Part shown: piece by piece, positions 1 to 7,108 of the stretch | Layout of the letters: each line of letters begins with the position of its first letter | Numbering within the stretch: position 1 is the stretch's first letter | Assembly: GCA_017417055.1 (NCBI GenBank) | Contig: JAFPZX010000049.1 | Location: forward strand, 1-48,809 | Direction of reading: 5' to 3' | DNA length: 48,809 nucleotides | Source of the DNA: Anaerolineaceae bacterium | GTDB lineage: Bacteria > Chloroflexota > Anaerolineae > Anaerolineales > Anaerolineaceae | Made by a program: the position numbers and the translations under genes | The notes under the pieces: generated by a model | Told to the model about the DNA's origin: nothing | Database searches by the model: none | What the model saw: the letters and a program-made list of their open reading frames with translations, nothing else

Positions 1-533
1 AAAATGATATTCCCATCGAATCTGATATTATTAATTGGGAGTGTAAAAAAAGCAGCGATACGCATACCGGAAAGAAGAAGAAAAGCAAGAGCCGCTATAG
101 TTCTTTGTTCACACAAATTCTCCGGCTCCAAAGCGCAAATCTTTTTTACTTCATCAAGCGTATAATAGACGATTTCTTTAACTTCATCTATATTCTTATG
201 CGGGATAATACTGTCAATCCATTCCGCTGTGATGTTATTATATCCTTTGCAATGATCTCTTGCCCAGTAAAAAAAGCGGCGGGTATATGCACACATTGCT
301 TTAACATAAGATGATGAATAGGGAATACCATTCTGATTATTATGCTCAGAAAGGTATTTTGGCAGAGATTCTTCAAATGAAGGAGCAGTCTTCAGAAGTT
401 TTTCACCTGTCCATTCGAGAAGAATGCTGTTATAAGATGTATATAAATTGAGGGTCGCTTTTGAACAGTTTCCCTTATTTTTCAGATATTGGATATATTC
501 CTGTAATATTTTATAATTATCTCTTGATACCAA
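1..533 (-). CDS. Tyrosine recombinase (phage-type integrase), partial
   Basis: The gene runs off the left edge, so only the N-terminal 177 or so residues are visible. The first part is helical and matches a SAM-like core-binding domain (ending around EWIDSIIP). After a linker, the segment LLLSGMRIAAFFTLPI matches box I of the catalytic domain, whose Arg is the first of the R-H-R-Y set. The rest of the active site lies outside the window. I chose a TTG start at 533 because an in-frame TAA lies at 537-539 and GGAAA precedes it at a suitable distance; no ATG fits. The gene starts 3 bases after the zinc-ribbon gene, as in an operon. Such enzymes integrate or excise mobile elements. Its relation to the attachment-like repeats at 14-19 kb is unknown. 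Confidence 0.75.
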   Translation of the reverse strand, partial: MVSRDNYKILQEYIQYLKNKGNCSKATLNLYTSYNSILLEWTGEKLLKTAPSFEESLPKYLSEHNNQNGIPYSSSYVKAMCAYTRRFFYWARDHCKGYNNITAEWIDSIIPHKNIDEVKEIVYYTLDEVKKICALEPENLCEQRTIAALAFLLLSGMRIAAFFTLPINNIRFDGNII

Positions 534-536
534 TTT

Positions 537-797
537 TTATTTTCCTTTCTCATATCTGAAGATTTTTGAGCCACAAATTGGGCAAAAAGCATTTCTGCTT
601 CTGACTCCTGATTTTGTAATTGTGACAGTGTAGTTTTCCGGTACAACATGTTGCTGGCACTTGCAGCATAAGAATTCTTCATCCTTCAAAGGATTACTCT
701 TTTGGCGGGCTAATTTTTCATTATGAAACTTATTGGCCCATTCATAAAGCTCTTTACCGTTACCAAATCACCGGTCTTGTTCAAACGATTGCCACAT
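537..797 (-). pseudogene. Small zinc-ribbon protein interrupted by an in-frame TGA
   Basis: Reading from an ATG at 797 gives MWQSFEQDR, a TGA at 768-770, then FGNGKELYEWANKFHNEK and a zinc-ribbon with CxxC (CCKC) and a second CPIC pair, ending at TAA 537-539. The frame is open on both sides of the TGA and would make an 86-residue protein. The TGA could come from a Trp codon (TGG). The two cysteine pairs are about 29 residues apart, the usual layout for one Zn site. It directly precedes the recombinase gene, so it may be an accessory DNA-binding factor of the same element. Alternatively the real product starts downstream of the TGA at a non-ATG codon. The family was not identified. Confidence 0.5.
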
Positions 798-874
798 TTT
801 GTGGCAAATCATCAATCAGCTTTGTTTAATTGGTAAAATTATTATTTGGAAATATTCTCTTTGCGGAGCAAAAA

Positions 875-1996
875 ATGGAAACATTTCATTTGAGCGGAAG
901 AATTGACGGAACGAATGCAGAATCTGTCGGAAAGGCGATTGAGGATGCATATTCACAGCAGATCCCTGAAGAGCTGATCCTTGACGCGGAAAACCTGGAT
1001 TATATTTCGAGTGCCGGTCTTCGGGTTTTGCTTCGGCTGCGAAAGAAAACAAAGCGGCTGTGTATGCTTAACGTACAGCCTCAGGTTTACGAGATACTTG
1101 AACTGACCGGTTTCAATGAGATGATCGAAGCTGAAAAAGCCCTCAGAAAAGTCAATATAGAAGGCTGCGAGCTTATCGGGCAGGGAGCACACGGGAAAGT
1201 TTATCGGATCGACCCGGAAACAGTCATCAAAGTTTATAATGATTCTGTCCCGATGGATAAAATCAAACAGGAACGTGAGCTTGCACGTTGGGCTTTTGTC
1301 AGGGATATTCCTACAGCCATCCCTTATGATATTGTACGTGAAGGTAATAACTACGGCGCTGTATTTGAACTCCTGGACGCCCGTTCTTCTGCGGAATATG
1401 TCAACCGGTCTCCGGAACATCTCAACAGTTTTATTGAGCGCTCCGTCAGCCTGCTGAAAGAGATCCATTCTGTTGAAGTTCAGCCCGGTGAGCTTCCGGA
1501 TATGAAACAGAAGACGGCGGAATGGATCGAAAGCCTGAGCGGATCACTTCCGGAACCGGTGTTTACAAAACTACAGTGCCTGCTCGATGAAGTCCCTGAA
1601 AGCCATACGCTTTTACACGCGGACTATCATCTGAAAAACATTATGATCTGCGGAGAGGATCTCATGCTCATTGATATGGATACGCTCTGTATGGGTGATC
1701 CTGTTTTTGATCTTGGGACAATATACAACTCTTATCATGAGTTTCCTTCCATTGATCCGGAAGGAGCGGCATTTTTAGGCCTTGATGTCGAGACGGCGGA
1801 AACGATATACCGTAAAACCTTTGATTTGTATCTTGAAGACCGTAATGAAATGGAACGTTCGGAAATTGAAAAGAAAGCGCAGCTTTTCGGATGCGCAAGG
1901 ATCATTGCGTTTATGAACAAATTAGACGGGCATCCTGTAAAAGAGCGTGCAATAGAAAAATGTCTGCAGGATATCACGGCTTTACTGGAGTTTTGA
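875..1996 (+). CDS. STAS domain-phosphotransferase fusion (TIGR02172-like)
   Basis: The product has 373 residues. Residues 1-95 match a STAS (anti-sigma antagonist) domain, with DYISSAGLRVLLRL around the usual phosphorylatable Ser. Residues 105-373 are an aminoglycoside phosphotransferase-like kinase: Gly-rich loop LIGQGAHGKVYRI, Lys in VIKVY, catalytic loop HADYHLKN (D250) and metal-binding IDMD (D267/D269). The kinase part resembles the TIGR02172 paralogous family. I start it at ATG 875 because GGAG lies 6 bases upstream; a TTG at 830 is also open but has no clear ribosome site. The fusion suggests a switch in which a kinase is tied to a partner-switching module. Substrate and partner are unknown. 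It is followed after 33 bases by the exported peptidase gene. Confidence 0.75.
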   Translation: METFHLSGRIDGTNAESVGKAIEDAYSQQIPEELILDAENLDYISSAGLRVLLRLRKKTKRLCMLNVQPQVYEILELTGFNEMIEAEKALRKVNIEGCELIGQGAHGKVYRIDPETVIKVYNDSVPMDKIKQERELARWAFVRDIPTAIPYDIVREGNNYGAVFELLDARSSAEYVNRSPEHLNSFIERSVSLLKEIHSVEVQPGELPDMKQKTAEWIESLSGSLPEPVFTKLQCLLDEVPESHTLLHADYHLKNIMICGEDLMLIDMDTLCMGDPVFDLGTIYNSYHEFPSIDPEGAAFLGLDVETAETIYRKTFDLYLEDRNEMERSEIEKKAQLFGCARIIAFMNKLDGHPVKERAIEKCLQDITALLEF

Positions 1997-2029
1997 CAAA
2001 ATTTATCTGTACTGCACAGGATGGTTTTT

Positions 2030-3853
2030 ATGAAATTCAAAATAATCATTGCGGCAATGTTTGCATTGGTTTTGCTGATGCCTTATGCGGCTTCCGCGCA
2101 GCGGGAGGAAGAACAGACCGAAACCGAAGAGCTTGAAGAGTATATGCAGCCGGATGAGGAAACGCTTCTGTCCTGGCCTTTTACGGAAGATATCAGTTAT
2201 GTTCAGGATACTTATGTATCCAGGCTTGAACCGGAAGGACGGGTCTGGCATGATAATGAGAATGGCGTGTGGACTTTTATCAGCGGGGATGAGTTCGGAG
2301 AAACAATTACGGATGTGAATGACACTTATTCTCTGGCGCTGAATTACCTGGAGGACAGTGACAGTGACCTTGCCGCAATGCGTGAGGATGTCTATGGCGA
2401 CCTTATTGTCTATACCTTCCAGCAGAGTTATGATGATAAAATGGTTTACAACAGTTATCTGAAGATCATCACAAACAATTATGGTGAGGTTCTCGGTGCT
2501 GTCAGTTCTCTCGAAAGAAATCCGGAAGATGTTGGATGGGACTATGAAGCGTTTCGGGAACCGGCTGATTGGGAGGAACGCTTTTCCGATTGGGACAGCG
2601 AAATTTTTGAAAAAACTGTGACCGCGGTTTCAGAAGAAATTGTGGATGTTTCAATTCCGGTCCTGGTCGATCCTGATACGGGTGAGCGTTATCTCGGTGA
2701 CAAGGAACGGCTGATTTTTTGTGTGGATACAGCAGATATCAGAGCTCTTGACGACCGTCAGGATTCAACACCGATCAATATGGACCGGGATCTGTCTTCT
2801 GACGGCGAATTGCTGACATATTACCTGTTTATTCAGGTATATGACTATTTCGCGGAAAAAGGATGGTGGGGACCGGACGGACAGCGAACCCCCTGCATGC
2901 TGCAGTTTGATATTTCCGGTGAAAACCGCGGGAATGCAAGTTACGGTGAATTCCAGGACGGCTTCCACATTTTTAGTTTCAGCATTGACGACGGAGCCGG
3001 ACAGTCGCTGCAGGTGATCGCGCACGAATTCACGCATGGCGTCTCTTCCACAAACCATATCGGACAATATGAGAACGAGACCGGCGCGCTGGATGAAGCT
3101 TTGAGTGACCTGATCGGGAATACGGTGGAAGCGGATATCCGGCAGTGGAGCCCTTCCGAGAATCCATGGCTGAATGGCTTTCGCCGGGCTCATAAGTATC
3201 AACATGCCTTGTATGCCTGGGATGAATTTTATACGCCGTTTACGGACCATCCGGATGACTGGAATGATGAAGGCAATGTTCATGACAATTCGCATCTGAT
3301 TTCCATACTTGCCTGGCGGATGTATGAAATCGGGATGACACCCCGGGATGTGTTTGATTTCTGGTTTACCTTTGACCTGACGCTTACGCCGAAAACAGAT
3401 TTTGCGGAAACAGCCATGAAAGCCGCCTGGTGCGCGGAGATCGCTGGACTTTCGGAATATGCCCCTGCGATGCAGCAGGCTGTTGAAGACCTGAAGCTTG
3501 ATGACAATTCTCTTCCGGAATATCTCAAAGACCATCAGGGGATGATCGTGTATGAGAATCCTCTGGATGAAGTAAACGTAAAAGCGGTTTTTTTCGATCC
3601 CCTGCATGATGAGGAGTTTGCCACGTGGCCGGCCGCGGGAACAAATAAGGTCGCAGCGGTATTCGGTGAAGGGACATGCTGGGTGGTCTTTGTCCAGACG
3701 CCGGAGGAAGACAACCTTGTCGTCTGGAATTCGGCAGAAAAGGCCTGGGAAAGTGCAGATACTGAAAGACTTACGGAAATCGTTGAATCCTGCGATTCTG
3801 ATTATTACATTGAAATTTTTTCAGGGGGAACAATAACGGAACTGGGAGAATAA
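2030..3853 (+). CDS. Secreted M4 (thermolysin-like) metallopeptidase
   Basis: The 607-residue product begins with a signal peptide (MKFKIIIAAMFALVLLMPYAASA). A propeptide-like region rich in Asp and Glu follows. The catalytic zinc site HEFTH is at 332-336 with the third ligand Glu at 356 (GALDEALSD). The 24-residue distance between the first His and this Glu equals that in thermolysin. A His in NVHDNS (residue 418) fits the proton-donor His of the family. It should cleave proteins outside the cell. I prefer ATG 2030 to ATG 2021 because an AGGATGG ribosome site sits just before it and the signal peptide then starts directly. The C-terminal 110 residues or so are divergent. It opens a run of exported proteins on this strand. 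Confidence 0.9.
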   Translation: MKFKIIIAAMFALVLLMPYAASAQREEEQTETEELEEYMQPDEETLLSWPFTEDISYVQDTYVSRLEPEGRVWHDNENGVWTFISGDEFGETITDVNDTYSLALNYLEDSDSDLAAMREDVYGDLIVYTFQQSYDDKMVYNSYLKIITNNYGEVLGAVSSLERNPEDVGWDYEAFREPADWEERFSDWDSEIFEKTVTAVSEEIVDVSIPVLVDPDTGERYLGDKERLIFCVDTADIRALDDRQDSTPINMDRDLSSDGELLTYYLFIQVYDYFAEKGWWGPDGQRTPCMLQFDISGENRGNASYGEFQDGFHIFSFSIDDGAGQSLQVIAHEFTHGVSSTNHIGQYENETGALDEALSDLIGNTVEADIRQWSPSENPWLNGFRRAHKYQHALYAWDEFYTPFTDHPDDWNDEGNVHDNSHLISILAWRMYEIGMTPRDVFDFWFTFDLTLTPKTDFAETAMKAAWCAEIAGLSEYAPAMQQAVEDLKLDDNSLPEYLKDHQGMIVYENPLDEVNVKAVFFDPLHDEEFATWPAAGTNKVAAVFGEGTCWVVFVQTPEEDNLVVWNSAEKAWESADTERLTEIVESCDSDYYIEIFSGGTITELGE

Positions 3854-3855
3854 CC

Positions 3856-3884
3856 TTAACAAATTAGGTTATACATGATAGAAT
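3856..3884 (+). promoter_or_regulatory. Candidate sigma-70 promoter upstream of the subtilase gene
   Basis: TTAACA (3856-3861) and TAGAAT (3879-3884) are separated by 17 bases, a good vegetative promoter spacing. The leader downstream carries a hairpin with arms TTCGGGTC and GACCCGAA, before GAGGAGAG and the ATG at 4011. Confidence 0.45.
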
Positions 3885-4010
3885 AAAATTGGGATAGTTG
3901 ATTAATGTGTTCAAGGGATCGCTTCGGGTCCCGTTCCGCAAGACCCGAAACAGCCCCGGTAACCGCGGAGAATTGATCGGCAGTTCCGGCAAAAGTTGAG
4001 GAGAGAGACT

Positions 4011-7000
4011 ATGACTAAAGAAAACCATCGTTTTCCCTGTTTTTTCATTTGGATGGCTTTGCTGTGCCTTGCATTGTTTATTTTTCCTGTTTCTGCACAG
4101 AACGAGGATCATTACCGCTATGAACCGATTACGAAGGTTGACCTCGGGGTAAACTCACTGGAGCTTGAAAAGGGTGAAAGCTACACGTTCCATGTGACAT
4201 TTGAGCCGGAAAATACCATCCTTAAGACCCTGGACTGGTATGTGACGGATGAGCGTGTGATCAGCATTGATCCCCTGACAAACACCGTAACGGCCCTGTC
4301 CGACGGTGAAGCACGCATTTTTGCGGAAAGCTTTGATGAGGTTTCCTATGCGGTTTGCAATGTAAAAGTCGGGACCTCTGAGGCGAAGGACGCGTCTGTA
4401 ATGAAGTCCGGTGCCGACCTTATCGGCCTTTCCCGGGGTGATATCCGCAAGATCACCGCGCCGACCCTGGTGCGTTATCTTGATTTTGCCGCGGATTCAA
4501 CACTGGATGAAGAGGCTTTTGACGGGATTGCCGGCAGATTCTATGATGTGCTGGCGGTCGTCAGGCCGGGAAGCGAAGAGGCTGAAAGCCGGAAGGCGGT
4601 CGGACTGGGATTAGGCTCCGAGCCGCTGCGGAATCTGCAGGCGGTCACGCTCCGGGGTACCGTGAAGCAGCTGCTCGCTTTTATTAGAGACAACAGTGAT
4701 CTGATAGAGATCATTGAACTTGGTAATACATGGTTCGATGAACCGGTTTTGGATCCGGACGAAGAAGAACTCATCAGCAAGACTGTTCAGAACAGATTTA
4801 ATCTGAAGGCTGCCGCGGATGAGTTGTCGAGTTTCACAAAGGCCCATGATTTGGGACTGACCGGAGAGGGAAGAATAATCGCCATCATTGATACCGGGTT
4901 TGTAAGCAGCCATGAGCAGTTCATGGACAGAAACGGAAAAGGCCGTTTCATCCATGAAGCATGTTTTTCCATAACTGAAAGAATCAACAGGAAAGACTAT
5001 TATTCGGCTTGTACCGATGGTGTGATCGATGATGGAAACGGTGCGTCTCTGGATCTGAACAAAATTATCAGAAAGCACAGGTTTAACCATGGCACGCATG
5101 TAGCCGGGATCGCCGCCGGACGGGACGGTGTCGCTCCGGATGTGAAGATCATCGGGATCCAGGCAGCAAGTGAGGTCCGGTGGAATTGTTCCGGAGAAGA
5201 AAAAGAGACTTATTCATGCAGCCAAAATTCAAATCAATGCTGCGCTCCCCGTTTTGTGAATTCGAATGTGGCAAGGGCTTATGATTATCTGCTTGAATTG
5301 TCCAAAGAACTGGCGAAAAGCGGAAAAAAGATCGATGCAGTCAATATGAGCTTCGGCGGGCCCAAAAGTGATGGTAAAGGGTTCAAAACCTTCTGCGACA
5401 GTGTGTATCCGTTTTATAAAAACTATTTTAACAAACTGATCGCTGCCGGTATGCTTCCGGTCGTTGCTGCCGGGAATGAATCTTTCACCGACAGTGTCGG
5501 GCAGCCCGCATGTATTTCAAATGGGTTTACGGTTGCCGCGCTTACAAACTATAAAGAACCATTCCTTGCATCTTATTCTAATTTTGATAAAACGAATACT
5601 GACATTGCTGCTCCTGGACACAGAACCTATGCATCTGACGCCATTTCCATAGACAGAAAAACCATGAAAATTACCTGTACAAAAGACTGCTATGGCTATA
5701 TGGACGGTACTTCTTCTGCTGCTCCCATGGTCAGCGGTGCCGCTGCGCTGGTCAAGCAGCTTTATCCGGGTATGCTGCCGGGGGAGGTGGAAAAATTCCT
5801 GTTGGATATATCCGGGAAAACAGTTTCCAAGCGGGTCACATATGACAGCAAATGGATAAATTTTAAATTTGATTTCAGCAAACCGGTGCTGGATCTGAGT
5901 GATATACCCGGATGGTTCCAGATTTCCGACAGTATGGTCAAAGCGCAGAAAGGACGGGTTTCTGTTTCTTTTGCAGATCCTACAATTCAGGAAAGCTATC
6001 AGATCAGGGTTTATGATGTTATGGCGAAAAAATGGATGCCAGGTATAAAATATACATCCACCGGAGACGAAAACGAAATAAGAACGCTTGATATCAGAGG
6101 GGATTTTCAGGAAGCAAAGTTATACCGCCTGGAAATAAAACGCTGGTTTGAAAGAGATAAGCAGGGTACGCAGACTGTCGTTACAAAGTATTTCTATCCG
6201 CTGTCCCTGCCGAAAACAATGACCGCAGGGGTCCGGAACGACAGTGTCAGTCTGAATATGCACCTGGAACCGAGAGAAAGGAAGAACCATGTGATATACA
6301 GAGTTTATGACTGGAAAACGAATAAACTGGTAAGCAGTATTGATACTAATTCTTCCGCAATTCCGCAGACCATCGGCGGATTAAATAACGGACAGAAGTA
6401 TAATGTGACAGCACAATTTTACCGGGATCTCACGATCAACAAGAAAAGCTACCGTGTATATGGAATGGAAACCAGGCCGGTTATCTTTATGCCGCTGAAT
6501 GATTCTTTCGCCTGCAATTATGGTGCAGATACAGAAGGAGTGACGATCGGCTGTTCGGAAGACCCTGAAGCAGACGGGATCATGGTACTTTACCGGACTG
6601 TGAATAATACTTATACCGTTAAGAACGGATGTACCTCAGAGAAGGGAACTTTCTCCTGTAAGGTCATGGATCCGTCATTATTAAAGGGCGGAGCGCAGCA
6701 GTATATCATCATGAAGTACAAGTATGATGAGAACAACAGGCAATGGGTAAGTTCAAGTAATGTAGTTACCCGTATCGGGAAATCTGTCCTGATGCCCAAA
6801 CCTGAAAAGACACTTGTTTATCTCAGAAATGAGGCAGCTAATGCGACTGTTTCCATGGCGGATTTAGGCAACTCAGATGGAATTGCGGTATTTGCGCAGA
6901 ATAATACCGAGAGCACTACTGTTCCGGAATTTGTTCCGTTCTGCAATGCGGCTAAAAGAGCCTGTACCGGAAACGGCAGCGAAGAGTCCTATCTGGTAAT

Positions 7001-7076
7001 GCGCTATAAGAAAGATGGAGATAATATCTATTTTTCACCCGGTGTTTATACAATCCATAATTATGGACAAATTTAA
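4011..7076 (+). CDS. Secreted S8 subtilisin-like serine peptidase
   Basis: The product has 1021 residues. A signal peptide (ending FIFPVSAQ) is followed by a bacterial Ig-like segment (about 40-110, with a Big2-like pattern ending TALSDGEARIFAES) and a prodomain-like region. The peptidase domain then carries Asp294 (IIDTGF), His360 (HGTHVAG), the oxyanion Asn489 (AAGNES) and Ser568 (GTSSAAP). This is the complete catalytic set in the usual order. About 380 residues follow with a beta-rich, fibronectin-like look, probably substrate or surface binding. An insertion between His and Asn has a cysteine cluster (CSGEEKETYSCSQNSNQCC), unusual for the family. The start at 4011 is chosen for the strong GAGGAGAG just before it. 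The next gene follows after 32 bases and is probably co-transcribed. Confidence 0.92.
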   Translation: MTKENHRFPCFFIWMALLCLALFIFPVSAQNEDHYRYEPITKVDLGVNSLELEKGESYTFHVTFEPENTILKTLDWYVTDERVISIDPLTNTVTALSDGEARIFAESFDEVSYAVCNVKVGTSEAKDASVMKSGADLIGLSRGDIRKITAPTLVRYLDFAADSTLDEEAFDGIAGRFYDVLAVVRPGSEEAESRKAVGLGLGSEPLRNLQAVTLRGTVKQLLAFIRDNSDLIEIIELGNTWFDEPVLDPDEEELISKTVQNRFNLKAAADELSSFTKAHDLGLTGEGRIIAIIDTGFVSSHEQFMDRNGKGRFIHEACFSITERINRKDYYSACTDGVIDDGNGASLDLNKIIRKHRFNHGTHVAGIAAGRDGVAPDVKIIGIQAASEVRWNCSGEEKETYSCSQNSNQCCAPRFVNSNVARAYDYLLELSKELAKSGKKIDAVNMSFGGPKSDGKGFKTFCDSVYPFYKNYFNKLIAAGMLPVVAAGNESFTDSVGQPACISNGFTVAALTNYKEPFLASYSNFDKTNTDIAAPGHRTYASDAISIDRKTMKITCTKDCYGYMDGTSSAAPMVSGAAALVKQLYPGMLPGEVEKFLLDISGKTVSKRVTYDSKWINFKFDFSKPVLDLSDIPGWFQISDSMVKAQKGRVSVSFADPTIQESYQIRVYDVMAKKWMPGIKYTSTGDENEIRTLDIRGDFQEAKLYRLEIKRWFERDKQGTQTVVTKYFYPLSLPKTMTAGVRNDSVSLNMHLEPRERKNHVIYRVYDWKTNKLVSSIDTNSSAIPQTIGGLNNGQKYNVTAQFYRDLTINKKSYRVYGMETRPVIFMPLNDSFACNYGADTEGVTIGCSEDPEADGIMVLYRTVNNTYTVKNGCTSEKGTFSCKVMDPSLLKGGAQQYIIMKYKYDENNRQWVSSSNVVTRIGKSVLMPKPEKTLVYLRNEAANATVSMADLGNSDGIAVFAQNNTESTTVPEFVPFCNAAKRACTGNGSEESYLVMRYKKDGDNIYFSPGVYTIHNYGQI

Positions 7077-7108
7077 ATCAAATTAGGAGCGGAAAGGAGG
7101 AAAATACA

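Noticed and set aside
1-376. Small plus- and minus-strand frames at the left edge
   Set aside because: They are out-of-frame shadows of the tyrosine recombinase, whose box I is clear.
768-770. TGA as selenocysteine or as Trp by an altered code
   Set aside because: No hairpin of the Sec-insertion type was seen after it, and other genes here (for example MATE, 43926-43928) end normally in TGA.
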